From Ascochyta rabiei (taxonomy: Eukaryota > Ascomycota > Dothideomycetes > Pleosporales > Didymellaceae): a stretch of 64,000 bases of DNA. The stretch spans positions 2,170,001-2,234,000 of the forward strand of contig NC_082409.1 in the NCBI RefSeq assembly GCF_004011695.2. Direction: 5' to 3'. The first letter of the stretch is position 1. Each line of letters opens with the position of its first letter. The notes beneath the pieces were generated by a model, which searched no databases, was not told the DNA's origin, and saw only the letters and a list, made by a program, of their open reading frames with translations. The position numbers were made by a program, and so were the translations under genes. Of the stretch, positions 44,322-55,667 are shown one piece after another.

Positions 44322-45787
44322 GGTGAGGGTGCGGAGGGAGGAGTGCGCAGGTGCGGGGTGGATGGTCAATTCGTCGCTGGGGTGTTGCTCGAGCGGAGAC
44401 GCGGTGTTTGGGGATTCTTGACATGTCCAAGTAAGTCTACATTCGTGCTCGAGGGTGCTTGCTGCTGCACGCCATATCTCGTGACCGGCTTCAGAGGGCG
44501 CGGGCGCGAGCGCGAGGTGCTGCACGCCCATTTCTCCTGACTGGATGGCCATGCACCGCCCGCACCGCTGCTGTTGCGGGGTAGCTCGTGGTTGGCTCTG
44601 CCCACCTCGGCCGCTCGCAGCGCTGCGGGGCGATTCCGCAATCATCGCTCCGTCGCAATAGGTACGGTACGCTAGGTTATTCCAGCAGAGCCGCAGCAGC
44701 CGCAGCCGCAGCACCAGCAGCACCGGCAGCAGCAGGCAGTGATGAGCATAGACGTTCCACGCTTCACTTCGACTTCACCGTGCACGAGGAAATCTCGATC
44801 CCGCTCCATCAGTGTCCGGACCAAACTCCGCGCACAAGACACCGAACACTACCGTCGATACTATCCACAATATTGGATTCGGAGATTTTGAGACGTGGGA
44901 TACGACATGGCCGTATGACGGGCATGACGGCTCGGATGCGGGCGTGGGGTTCGAGCTTGGCCGTGCTTGTGCTGGCCGTGCTTGTGCTGGCCGTGCTTGT
45001 GCTTGCCTTTGCTTGCTTTTGCTGCCGGGGTGGGCTGGCTGGCTGCTGGTCACGTTCGCCGCCTCGTGCTGTGTGCGCCGTGTGGTGCGCGCTGTCTCCC
45101 GAGGCCTGCCGAACTCGGTGCCATGTCGCTCTGCATGGGTGCGTGGACTGACTTGCACGCTGGTGGAGGGAGGTGCTCAGAGCCTCAATATCGCGCCATC
45201 CACTTGACTGCCAGGCCGAGCGCGGTGAGCTTCAGGCCGGCGATCAGGGTCAGTGTTGCGGCGCCGAGGAGGGTGAGCATGTTGTTTGGGTTGGTTGGGT
45301 TTGGGTGGGCTGGTTGGTGGATGGTGAGAGTGATTGTTTGAACACAATTCTTGGATGGCTACATGTCTATCAAGCGCTCCTTGTTTGCTTTTGTACCGTG
45401 TCCACTTCTCCAGGTCTGCTGTTGAGCGTCCACCGTCCCAACCTTCCCCCCACAGGGTTCGGGGCGCTGTCCGCAGATGCAGTCCACGTGCGTGTCAGGA
45501 CGTCCAGACGTTGCGCGAATGACGTGCATCGCATCGCGCAGACGACACAGGCACGGACCGCTGTATTTGGGCTGGGCAGTGGTGTCGACAAGGGTGACGC
45601 TTGTTCGGCGTAGATGGGGAGGTCAGGCGGTCGTGGCGACCCCACTGCATTCACTCGATGACACAGAGTGAGGCTTTACGGCCCGTGGTTGCTTCACCAT
45701 TTCACCGCATTCAAAACGTGGTCCACTCACTGTACGACGATCAGATTGAGGTGCGCGTAGCGCGCGGTGTTACAATGGTGATGAACA
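44322..45787. other. Intergenic with 15-bp repeat
   Basis: Three copies of GGCCGTGCTTGTGCT lie at 44958-45002. A GCA/GCC-rich stretch is near 44690-44745. No supported gene in 1.4 kb. Confidence 0.55.
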
Positions 45788-47632
45788 TCACCGGTGTATG
45801 ATGACTCCCAGATCCTCGCCTGAGCCTCTAATCTTTCTTTCCACCACCTTCTCCGGTAGCGAGAGCTCACTACAAATCTCATCAAAGCAATGCATACCGT
45901 CCAGAAACCTGACCAGATGCAGCCCGCTCTCCCTCTCCCTCTCACTGACCAGCTCGTTCATGTCTCTCAGATCCTGGTTTCGTGAGATGCTCGGCGGTTG
46001 CTGGTGCTGATGAACGTTCGCCAGGTGTGGATTCAGACTGGTCGTTGACGCTACAGATGGGCGGTGTAGGGAGAACGAAGGATGCTGTGCATGGGAGTGC
46101 AGGTTGGAGAGGGAAGGGTGGCGGGAGTTGCCACGGATTGTGGTCGTGTCCGAGTCTCTCAAGTTGGATGCTGAGTGAACAGCTGAATGCTGGAGGCTGG
46201 CTGCTGGTGCGGGAGGCAATGCTGTTGATGTTGCGTATGCGTACTTGTGCACGCGGTAGAGGAAGCCTTTGATGATGCCAAAGGTTATGAAGCGGCGAAT
46301 GTCTATCCCACTGAGCAGGTCGACGTTATCCAACACCCAGCTTTTCAGCGTAAGACCTTGCCGCAACGAGGTGTACAGAGTGATGATCGTTTCGTGATCC
46401 ACGTGCCACTCGTCATCTTCTTCGTCCTTGTTCTCCTCGGCATCGAAGTCGGAGACGTGGATTGTCGAACTGGCGGCATCGCTCTGCTGTGATGCCGAAG
46501 AAGAGATGGAGCTTCGTTCGTCGCGACTCCTCCCCGACTCCTCCCTCACAACTGTACTCTTGCTGGCTGCCGAGCCCATCCTCAGCCGCGGTGTCCGAAC
46601 ATAGCGCACGCACTCCTCCTTGACATCATCATCTACGATAAATCCGCCAATCTCTGCAGTTGGTGCATAGATGGCACCGAAGCGAAAAATGTCCAAAAGC
46701 ACGAGACATCCATAGTAGACCAGGTGTTGGACGGCTCTGCGCGTCAACGACAAGTCTGTGTCGGCCAGCTGAGCAATGCGCGCTATCGAATGAACACCAT
46801 TGATGTATGGCAGAATGCGATTCAAGGTAAGGTCTGAAGAGATGGGCGACTGCAGACCAGCGAGCGACATGGTGAGGAGAGGGACCTGGTGTGCTTGAAC
46901 GGGCGGCGGAGGTTGTCTTGTAGGGAACAGCTTCAAATTGATCGTATTCGAGTCGTCTGTCGGTGTCAGTGCAAGCATCAGTCGACTGTTCCAAAAACAC
47001 CCACCAATTGGTATCATGCATTCAGCATAGTTGTTGAGATCCTCAAGCACCATCTCGCATAGCGCATACACCTTGCTGCCGCTGCCGCTGCCCATTCCAA
47101 ATCCAGTCGCACCCATGCTGTCGTCCATGCCGCCTCCACCTATTCCTAGCCCTACGTTCTCATCATCCCAGACGCCCTCCTCTTCCTTGCTCAGAAATCC
47201 GCCCTGCTCTTCTAACCCTCTCAGCAGTCTGCCCAGCTTTCGCACCACCTGACCGTAGCACGCCCAATCAACTTCATTCTCTCCAATCACAATGGCGAAG
47301 TTGAAGATGAACTCGTTTCTCTCGTACTTCTTCTCCTCCTTTATGCAGACTGGGTAGCCAATGATGCGGTGGTGGTTGGCGCAGCAGGTAATCAGGCGGT
47401 CGCAGAACTGCTGGGTGGGAATGAGGTATTGTGTGATGGAAGAGAAGGGAAAGAGGGGTGCGGGAAGAGCTGAGGGCGAAGACGAGGGCGTTACTGCGCC
47501 CGCCGGGACTTGGTGGAGGACGCGTGAGCCTATGGGATGTCAACTACAATGTGTTCGTCTTCACCTTTTTCGCGCACCTTTTTCGTGGTGAAAGCGCGTA
47601 TAAAAGATAGCCTTGATTGCGCGCGTAGGCAT
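45788..47632 (-). CDS. NPR2: Nitrogen permease regulator 2 (SEACIT/GATOR1 subunit)
   Basis: Two minus-strand exons (47632-47578 and 47529-45788) encode 598 residues. The first exon reads AIKAIFYTRFHHEKG across a 48-base intron into SRVLHQVPAGAV, the highly conserved Npr2 N-terminus. Other blocks: RIIGYPVCIKEEKKYERNEF, LTMSLAGLQSPISSDLTLNR, PYINGVHSIARIAQLADTDL, RRAVQHLVYYGCLVLLDIF and RRFITFGIIKGFLYRVHKYA. A Ser/Asn/His-rich spacer precedes the end, HLVRFLDGMHCFDEIC. Npr2 pairs with Npr3 at the vacuole as a GAP complex for Gtr1, lowering TORC1 activity when amino acids or nitrogen are scarce. Confidence 0.95.
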
Positions 47633-48099
47633 TGAATCGGTTTGACACCTCAAAGGTGTTGTTTGCTTAGAACTACATGTTGGGGGTGAGGATCAAAGAA
47701 TCGCATCGCGGGGAGTGGGGAGCTTGAGCTTCGCTGGTGTTGCGTCCGTGCGGATCGTCATCTCGTCGCTTACGAAGTACGAAGTACATAGTACATCTGA
47801 CGAGATTGCTCATTTTCAAGGCCTAGAAAGAGACTGCAATCATCCAACCAACGATGCTCCACACTGCGCACATACAGTGTCTCGCACCTACCACCTTGGT
47901 GGGGACATGGCTGAGGTGCCACCTGCCTGCATGCTGCACAAGGCTTGATGAACAAACCAGTGAGAAGCGCTGAGCCTCGCTCCTATAGAACTTCCCACCC
48001 CGCCGCTATTTTCACATCTTGTGAGTTCCAGGGTTACTTCAGAATCCCTTTTCCAGAATCCCTTTTCCAGAGACCCTTTTTCAGAACCCCTTTACGACC
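47633..48099. other. NPR2 upstream region
   Basis: This contains the NPR2 promoter and unassigned sequence. A short TCCAGAATCCCTTTTCC-like duplication occurs at 48038-48072. No gene supported. Confidence 0.5.
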
Positions 48100-49010
48100 A
48101 TGGACGCCGATCTGGCAGTCATTCCACACCAACTATTCGCTCTTTGCCGGACAGCTGCGACTGTCTATACACCTCCCAAGCCGTGGAAAGGAGACGATCA
48201 CCAAGCCTTCTGCAAACACCACAACATACATATTGACAAATGCTTCTCGACCTCTGACCTAGAAATGCTAGCTGATGACACGGAACGCAGACCCCCTTGA
48301 ACGACCTCGAGATCTATTGGGCGAGCCGAGAGCCTTTGGAACATCAAGCTAGCATAAACGGTCTTCGTGGCTCAGCGGACAACGGATGCCACCTCTGTTC
48401 ACTTTTCGTTGGTTCGCTCGACCGAGGCAAATGCTCAAACTCTGTAAATGTAGAAGAAACCCAATTGTGGATCTCTCCAAGCCGTGAGCTTCGAAGGATC
48501 CTGGTGGGTAGAAACCTGGACCGCTATGATTGGTCCTTGGCCGTCTATGGCAGCAATCCTTGGAAATCGTCAAACCCTTGGGTTCTTTGGCAGATGTCAT
48601 AGTCCATTGATATCCGAAAACCGCCAAGTACGCCAACAACCTGCCGGAAAGGAACTCGGCAAATCTTCTGGTCGTACCCGCTCAAGTGTCGCTCGAACCT
48701 TCCCGCTTCCGATGGTCGCTGAAAACGGGATCTGATGCAGGCATCAAGCTGATTGCTGCTTGGCTACAACAATTTCTCAAAAGACACGACTTCTGTAAAA
48801 GAAGCTATGGTAATTACAGGCCGTGTGGGCTTTTAGACCTTGATGCTACTTCGATCTCGCGCGACATTCGTCTGGTCTTAACAACTGACATTGATACGCA
48901 GCCATACGCGACGCTAGTTACAGCTGAGGTAACTGCGCCACTGCTCTGCTTACTGCAGACGCTTACAAAGCGTTCCAATCCCGCATAATCTTGTGTCACA
49001 CGGCAGAAAA
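48100..49010 (+). pseudogene. Decayed HET-domain gene
   Basis: Pieces of a HET protein appear in order in several frames. ASINGLRGSADNGCHLCSLF (near 48350-48410) is the usual upstream cysteine block; IKLIAAWLQQFLKRHDFC, PCGLLDLDATSISRDIRLVL and QPYATL follow at about 48745-48920. After that, a shift of one base gives Ser-Tyr-Ser, a TGA where Trp is expected and then Gly-Gly-Asn-Cys-Ala, the start of the HET core, continuing into LLTADAYKAFQSRI. At least two frameshifts and several stops separate the pieces, so no product can be made. Confidence 0.7.
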
Positions 49011-49019
49011 AGGCCTATA

Positions 49020-49802
49020 TAACGTGGCAGGTACGGCAAGCCTGTGGGGATGATGAAAGGGCACCATCATGGTCCTGGGTCTGTGTTTGAGACACAGTCA
49101 GCCAAGCTCTGTATCGGAGGCGCGGAACGAAAAGATGCATTGCTGAGATTATTCAAACTCCACCAGCAACTCGGACAACTATCTTCTCTACGCAACCAAC
49201 TGCCACACCCTGTTTCCGTGAAGATGCGGAGTTGGACCAAGTCTGTCAGGTAGTGCCGATATGCACCACCCACGATGGAACCGTGCACTACAACAGGTGG
49301 GCCTTGAGTCCTGTTCCAGAACACCCCGATACCGCAACTGCTACCTTCGAGCGTCTTGCATGTGAGCTTTTCAAGAGCGATACTGCGTATACTAACGACC
49401 AAACCGAATACGTTCGAGAGACTCCTTTGAAAAACTATGAACTCTATTCTGATTCAGATCCATTCCAGCAGCAGCTTTTCACATGTTTCTTGATCAAGCG
49501 AGCATTCAAACATGCAGAAAATGACGACTACCTTCCCAGGGTTTCTAAGTTCGGTCTTGTTTCGGAGCGCGTTCATGCGGGCAAGAACCTTTTCCGAAGG
49601 AGAGGAGTGTACCTTTCGCACCAATCTCAGGGTAGCTCTCGAGCCAAGCGACCAAGAGATGACCCAACAGGTGCAGGAAAATTATGACGTTCACATCGAA
49701 CTTCTCGAATCGAAAGACAAGGAAAGGCAACAAAGATACGCCACGGAACAGTACAGCGTATTCAATGAAAGTGAGCCCATGGAGGAGATCGAAATCATCT
49801 GA
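49020..49802 (+). pseudogene. Decayed coding sequence, family unknown
   Basis: Two overlapping frames (about 49232-49687 and 49512-49802) each look protein-like over part of their length and appear to continue one another after a frameshift near 49600. The first contains HYNRWALSPVPEHPDT and CFLIKRAFKHAENDDYLP; the second ends QQVQENYDVHIELLESKDKE. I do not recognise the family. It could be the C-terminal part of the neighbouring HET relic or a separate dead gene. Confidence 0.4.
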
Positions 49803-50502
49803 ACAGCTCTCGAACTGTGCCAATATCTGGCAAGATATTAGGCACTGATATTGCAGATCTGCGGACACGAAGAATCAAGAAGCAGCAATCAGAGGCGTTT
49901 GGGACATGTCTATCTAAACGCATTGTGCGAAGGTTGGAGAGTGTATTGTCCGTTTCATGCTATTATTTGCTGCAATGCGGCATATCTACTATTAGATCCA
50001 AGGGACCCAGATTGTCGCTCGATTATGCTTACTGCTCCCCTCAACACTGATCGTGTTGGCTTGATTTACTGAGGGAGGTAATCACAGATGGGGCGAGTGA
50101 GTTCCCTAATTCTTTAATGAGGAACTGTATCAATTTTGGAAAGTATAGCGCTCATTACCTAGTATTGTAAAGAATATATCATATCGTGTATATTCGTGAT
50201 TACCACCACATTTTCTGCCAGTGACTGCTGACCTATCACGTGGCAAGTGGGGTTGTGCTTACTTACGCCCTCAGCTTCAGTCTTGCAAGGTTGCCTTCTG
50301 CCTTGTTCACACACTTGACTATGTTCTCAATACACTATTGCTCGTTCTACTTTCAGCTTGTGGGTCCCATGACCAGTCAATAGCCCAGATCAGTTTTCTG
50401 TTAGCTCTTGAGTTTCCATCCAACTCGCTACTGGATTACAATTCACTCGACCAAGGCAACGCCTTAGCAGAATACAACTCGTTCAGACGCAAGCTAGTCG
50501 AC
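49803..50502. other. Upstream region of the second HET gene
   Basis: AT-richer than its surroundings. The downstream frame is open back to 50221 but the first ATG is at 50503. No repeats or RNA genes seen. Confidence 0.5.
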
Positions 50503-52188
50503 ATGTTCCAACATAGCCCGCTGGATCACAACAAATCATCTATCCGCTTAATCGAGATTCTGCCCTCCTTGTCGCGGGAAGGACATATCCAATGTACCAT
50601 ATCACATCACACAATCGAAGCCTCCTACGACTGCCTCTCGTACAGATGGGGTGATCCACTTCCGGAAGCGAAAATTCTTGTCAATGGCCAGCCCTTCAGT
50701 GTTCGATGGAATCTATTTGACTTCCTCGATGTGGAGCGTCTCAAACGCGAGGAATCGTCTTTGAGAATGATGCACTTTTCGGCAGACAAATTTAATTATC
50801 CAAAGTCTTCTGTAAGATCGTCGGATTTACCAAAACCAACGACACAGACCCGATTGCTGTGGATCGATGCCCTTTGCATTGATCAGAAGAACAATTTGGA
50901 GCGTGATCACCAGGTTGCTCAAATGGGAAAAATCTTCTCACAAGCAAACACGGTTTACGTCTGGTTGGGCACAATGCCCATATTGAGCCAACTATCCATT
51001 ATTCATTCCGGACAGTTGTCTTCGATTTTGAAATTCTCCAGGCGCCGCCATCTGCCATTTGATGACCCAATTCAATTTTGGAACTGTATGTTTCTTCTTG
51101 ATTACTCTTTGTTCTCAAACGAACATGTAGCACACGACTTCAAGAACGAGTTTTTTCTTAATGAGTACTGGAGTCGTGCTTGGATTACCCAAGAATTATA
51201 CTTGGCACAGTCAGCTATTCTAGTGCTTAAGCATCAGAAGAATATTGACCTCCGAGACGTCTATCGGATGCTATATCGGGTGATCGCGTTTGCACCCTAC
51301 CCTCATCCCCTCAGCTTATTCAACTTCCTTGGAAACGTCTTCTCAAATCGAGATGCCTCTAGGAGCCTTGGGGATGACTTTGCGCAACTCCTGCACACGT
51401 TTCGAGCCACGAAGTGCTCTGTACCTCGGGATCGAATATTCTCAATCTTGCCCCTGTACCGCTGGAGCAAATTCATCCGAGTCGACTATGAAAAAGCAGA
51501 CGACGAATTGGCGGTAGACGTTCTGAACTGTCGGAAAGAGCCCACACAGCTGTGCCGTGTTGCAGTCATGGCACGAAGCCTCCTGCCTCAATCTAGTCCT
51601 CTCGGCACCGGATTCTTAGACCTGGACATATTGATTAGCGACTTTCATTGGGGTCCACTCCAGATCTCGCATATACCCATGAGCAAAGCAAGACCATGCC
51701 ATGAGCAGGGTTCAAAACCACCACCTTGTTACTCCCGTCCGCTCGAAAGTGTTGACTACCATTACTATGACACCCCTCTATCTACGAAAGGCATACGAGA
51801 TCACGAATGCAAGATCTGGGTCCTAGCACGCAAGCTCTTTCTAACCAGTGTAACTCTCGTTGGAATACCGGCAAACCGCGCTTGGGACGAACTGTCTGTA
51901 GAAGGAACTGCCACGGAAGTACCCTTGGGCTTCGCACGACATCGCTCAAAAGACCACCCGAAAGCACTACCAGTTCTTGGCAACCGCAAGAAGTGGCGAA
52001 TGTACGGCAAAGGCATCAGCTTCAGACCAATTGAGGAAGGAAACAGTGGTTGGGCTATGCGAATATCGCTCTGTCTGGTTTGGGACATGGTGAAGTCGTG
52101 GAACCGGCTGGAGTCATGGGGCGAAATTGAGCCTTGTGCTTATGCTTGCGGAGCTGCACGAGTGGGCTACGAAGTGCCTGATGGGTGA
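50503..52188 (+). CDS. HET-domain (heterokaryon incompatibility-like) protein
   Basis: One exon encodes 561 residues. The N-terminus is classical for the group: SPLDHNKSSIRLIEILPSL, IQCTISHHTIEASYDCLSYRWGDP with the Ser-Tyr-Arg-Trp-Gly core, then LLWIDALCIDQKNNLERDHQV, VAQMGKIFSQANTVYVWLG and the EYWSRAWITQE block. All three HET signature blocks are intact. The C-terminal half has no recognised domain. I start at 50503 because it is the first ATG and precedes the conserved SIRLIEIL strand by about ten residues. The gene follows a decayed HET relic on the same strand, which suggests local duplication or turnover. Confidence 0.88.
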   Translation: MFQHSPLDHNKSSIRLIEILPSLSREGHIQCTISHHTIEASYDCLSYRWGDPLPEAKILVNGQPFSVRWNLFDFLDVERLKREESSLRMMHFSADKFNYPKSSVRSSDLPKPTTQTRLLWIDALCIDQKNNLERDHQVAQMGKIFSQANTVYVWLGTMPILSQLSIIHSGQLSSILKFSRRRHLPFDDPIQFWNCMFLLDYSLFSNEHVAHDFKNEFFLNEYWSRAWITQELYLAQSAILVLKHQKNIDLRDVYRMLYRVIAFAPYPHPLSLFNFLGNVFSNRDASRSLGDDFAQLLHTFRATKCSVPRDRIFSILPLYRWSKFIRVDYEKADDELAVDVLNCRKEPTQLCRVAVMARSLLPQSSPLGTGFLDLDILISDFHWGPLQISHIPMSKARPCHEQGSKPPPCYSRPLESVDYHYYDTPLSTKGIRDHECKIWVLARKLFLTSVTLVGIPANRAWDELSVEGTATEVPLGFARHRSKDHPKALPVLGNRKKWRMYGKGISFRPIEEGNSGWAMRISLCLVWDMVKSWNRLESWGEIEPCAYACGAARVGYEVPDG

Positions 52189-52840
52189 TGAGTAGGTCTT
52201 CAACCCTCCAGTAGCTCTATTGTTTGCCCCATACTAATCTTGCTGTCGTCACTGGGCGTCCGCTCTTGATATCTTGACCAGTTGCTGTTTTGTCTTTGCC
52301 TGGTAGACTATTTGTTCTCACCTGTCGTTCTGGTTTGTTTGTTTGGATATCCGTTATAGGCAGCGCAGACTCCTAACTAGCTAACAACAGCTTATCAATA
52401 GCGAAGGTACTAGTATAACTAACACGATGTCGAGCGAGATTTAACAATCTCAAGGCAGCCATGACGTCTCACTCCTTAGCCCATGTACGTATTCGTTTTG
52501 TGCTAAAAGTAGCTGTTTACGCTGAGTTTAGGAGTAAAAGGAAACGACTGCTGTTCAGTTGATGTACAGTTCATGCAAAAACATATAGTATGTGACTGCA
52601 ACAGTACCAAAAGCACAAGATTTGTTTCGATACTCAAAGCTTTGCTGTGTTTTCCTCGTCGGGTTGAGTGGATACTTGATGACACTGGTATCAGGTAGAA
52701 GAAACGTTTGTTCAAGAATCCATAAAATCCAAGTCTTCGACATGTGTAACCCTAAACAGCGCACTTTGCTAGCAAGTGACCCGTCGTGTGACCTGTCTGG
52801 AAGGAAGGTCAAATGAACCATTGAACTGCGTCTCAAAACC
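52189..52840. other. 3' flank of the HET gene
   Basis: T-rich sequence after the stop, then unassigned DNA. No gene or repeat is supported. Confidence 0.5.
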
Positions 52841-53770
52841 CATGCCCAATCCCGTGATTCAATCGATCTTCGCCTAGGAAGCAGTATGATGTCTTAAAAC
52901 ACCAAATTCTGATCAGCAGCTGAAACAGCCAACCTGTCCACCAACCAAGAGATTCTGTGAAGAACAGCCAAAAGCATCGACAACAATGACGGCAACTCCG
53001 CAGCATTTCCACCCGCGTCTGACCTCCAAATTTTGCCCCCGGTTTCAACACTGTCATCGGCCCCAAAGAATCAAGAATTCCCATCAACAACCGCAACCGC
53101 TCCTCCTTCCGATGGTGCCGACTCGCGAATTGAATCAGCTCGCCGGTCACACACGCGATGGCGATCAAGCGGGTCCGCGACCTTCAATACCGCGATGTAG
53201 ATCTCCATCAACGTGCACGTATCCCCAAACGAGCGACGGTTCACAAATTCATAGTCGATACTAACCGACGGAACAGGCGAGTAGTCGATCGGATCCCCAA
53301 TCTTGAGGAACTGCTTCGGATCCCACACCGAAGGGTGGGGGGCAGAGGGAGGCGCGGATAGGAAGTTTTCCAGCAGTGGCGGTCTGGAACGGAAGGGCTT
53401 CGGTGTTTTGGTGTCCATGAGCCCGATCAGGGTCCCTGCTTTGTGCGTGGTCCAAAACTGGGTGATTGTGGCGGGTGTGGATGCCGTAGGAAGCGGAGCC
53501 GTCGCTATGCGTGAGGAGTTGGTACAGTTGGACGAGTGTGCTTTCTTCGGTTGGGTTGTGGCAGGTGGCTAAGCCAAAGGAGAGCCAGTTTTCTTCGGTT
53601 GGGCTGGGGCTGAAGTTCTATAGGATCTCCGTTAGCAGGTTGTAGCTCGCTCTTTTGGCTTCTGGCATTAGGTCGTTGGCTATCTTTTGCGATCTTCATG
53701 TTCAAGTATGGGTTAACTTTGTAGAAGGTTGCTATCATCTTCTGGTGCGCTTCTTCTTTGGTCCTGGGGC
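52841..53770 (-). pseudogene. Decayed minus-strand coding sequence, family unknown
   Basis: Protein-like stretches occur successively in different minus-strand frames: YKVNPYLNMKIAKDSQ (near 53700), ENWLSFGLATCHNPTEES (near 53580), FWTTHKAGTLIGLMDTKTPK with PFRSRPPLLENFLSAPP (near 53330-53440), YEFVNRRSFGDTCTLMEIYI (near 53210) and ELIQFASRHHRKEERLRL (near 53110). Order and spacing suggest one gene broken by several frameshifts; unresolved introns could explain some of them. No family recognised. Confidence 0.4.
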
Positions 53771-54556
53771 GTCCGAGGACGTGAGAGTTAGAGGTTCCAA
53801 CTAGTCAGCTAGAGCTAAGTAGGATAAATCGTAACAACTACACAAAGGTAGCTGCTTACCTGCCCGCCTGCGTGCGTACATGGTCTAATTTTAAGAATCA
53901 ACGTTCGAGAGTTGAGTTGGTGCGTACATGACACACACACACACACCAGAACCGATAAGAGCTAGAGCCCAGAGCACAAGAGGAAAATAACATGTACCGA
54001 ATTTCATACCGCTGCTGACGATTAGGGCGGCTGAACGGATCGTCTTTAATGTTGGTATGGTATGATATGGTATGGTATGGTATGGTATGGTATGGTATGG
54101 TATGGTATGGTATGGTATGGTATGGTATACTGTGGCGTGCTGTGTTAGTGTAGGTGGCAGTGGTATGTCCTTGCGCATAAACAGAACAGGCCGTTGACGT
54201 ATAGAAGGGGAGAGGGTAGAATTAGAGGCGCGTGAGTGATTATGGATTTCTTGGGTAGGTTTGGATTGGGTTGCCTTGTTCGTACATGGTACAAGTCTTT
54301 CGGTATCTATACATGTATGCAAATATCCTGCGTAGTTCCTGTAACGCCATCCAATGCAATCCTCTCCCTCGGCTCCACTGAGCTTGGAGTTCAGACGTCC
54401 TGTTCCCAACATCCGTACAGCGAGAACACGGACTGTGTCGTCTAGGTAGTGGCTGATGGCGTTTCGTGCCCGCCCAATCCAGCTTCTCTCCACGATCATG
54501 TTACGTCCCGCCCAGTCCAGCTTCTCTGCACGCTCTTGTCCTTGTCCACGATCATG
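53771..54556. other. Intergenic with (TATGG)n and (CA)n repeats
   Basis: A short CA run lies at about 53930-53946 and a pentanucleotide array at 54053-54129. The 3' flank also holds two near-copies of CGTCCCGCCCAGTCCAGCTTC-like sequence (split CCGCCCA...CCAGCTTCTC) at about 54470-54530. No gene. Confidence 0.6.
54053..54129. repeat. (GGTAT)n pentanucleotide microsatellite, about 15 copies
   Basis: Almost perfect GGTAT units with one GATAT variant near the left end. Confidence 0.96.
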
Positions 54557-55191
54557 CTACGTCCCGCCCCAGACACCCCCTCTCCTCACCCCAGACGCAT
54601 CAACCTTGTTCTCCTCCCTCCTAATCACACCATCCCCACCCTTCTCCACCGTCTTCCCCTGCAGCCTCCCCGAATCATCGAGATTCCACCACTCCTTGTG
54701 CTTGTCCTTGGCGTCGGCCAGTTTGCGCTTATGCTCGAGGCGAGCGCGCTTGCGCTCCTCGGCCAGGGCGAACCACTCGCTGCGCGCCTTGTCCAGCTCG
54801 TCCTGGTTCTGGTACTGCAGCATGCAGGCGTTCATGGTGAGGCGGGGCGCGCGGCATGCGTAGATCATGGTGAGGGTGCGGCCGAGGGCGCATTGTGCGA
54901 AGGCTGGATGATGGAATTAGTCTTGACTGCCAGCCCCACTCCCATGGCTCGACACGTGGATTGACCATCTGGAGACGGGCAGGTGGGTAGCGGGTTGGGG
55001 GGAGGTCGTGTACCTTCGATCTCCGGCGCGCATTTCGCGCGCACATTCTTGTAGTACAGATCGCGCACCTGCTGCTCCTGCGGTGCCGACAGCGGCGTGG
55101 GGTTTGCCGGCCGCGTGTTGTGTCCGATGATGTAGTTGTCGGCGTTGCCTGGGCCAGCCGCGGGCGGCATCGAGGCGCCCGGGGTGTTCAT
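54557..55191 (-). CDS. CMC1: Cmc1-like twin CX9C cytochrome oxidase assembly protein
   Basis: Two minus-strand exons (55191-55014 and 54903-54557) encode 174 residues. After a low-complexity start, LSAPQEQQVRDLYYKNVRAKC leads into the twin motif: Cys 54 and Cys 64 form the first CX9C, Cys 76 and Cys 86 the second (CRAPRLTMNAC). The exon junction falls inside the first motif and restores the exact nine-residue spacing, which confirms the splice. A charged helix (EERKRARLEHKRKLADAKDKHKEW) and a Gly-rich tail follow. Cmc1 family proteins are imported to the intermembrane space by Mia40 and support Cox1 and copper insertion. Confidence 0.88.
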
Positions 55192-55667
55192 GTTGGCGAG
55201 GGCGAGGGCGGGGCAGGCACTGCGATGGAGGGCGAGGAGAGTGCCCGCTGGGCGTGGTGGGTGGCGGGGCAGCGAGTGTGGTGGTTGCGATGCGGCGGTG
55301 CGGCGGTGCGATGCGGCGGTGCGGTGCGGTGATGCTGCGGAGCTCGGTCGTGTGTGCCATGTGGTTCGACTCGCGAGATGGATGGCGGCAGTGACAGGGA
55401 TGGCGCGCTTGTCGGAGGGTTGGGGAGGAACGCCGATGGGGAACGTGGGCCGAGGCCGAGGGCTGATGCTGGGGTTTACCGTTTACACATGCACAAGGTA
55501 ACTCTTCTTCTTCTTCTTCTTCTTCTTCTTCTGACCTCACACAACAACAGATGACGATTCTACATCGATACACAAGAAGCTGCATGTTGCTTTGATACTG
55601 CCAATCCAGCACGAGCACTCGCCCTTGCCCTTCGCCTCCACCACGCAAGCTTGCACACAGTTCGAAC
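55192..55667. other. Divergent promoter between Cmc1-like gene and SDR gene
   Basis: A GCGGTGCGATGCGGCGGT-type repeat lies at about 55288-55330 and a (TTC)n microsatellite at 55502-55535. Pyrimidine- and CA-rich sequence precedes the SDR start. Confidence 0.65.

Noticed and set aside
43989..44723. Longer N-terminus of the oxygenase starting about 134 codons upstream
   Set aside because: The extension is low complexity and not like the family, whereas the ATG at 44321 gives a normal length and precedes the DIOX_N domain.
44588..45207. Plus-strand frames of 130-190 codons upstream of the oxygenase
   Set aside because: They are built from GCA and GGCCGTGCTTGTGCT repeats and have no conserved sequence.
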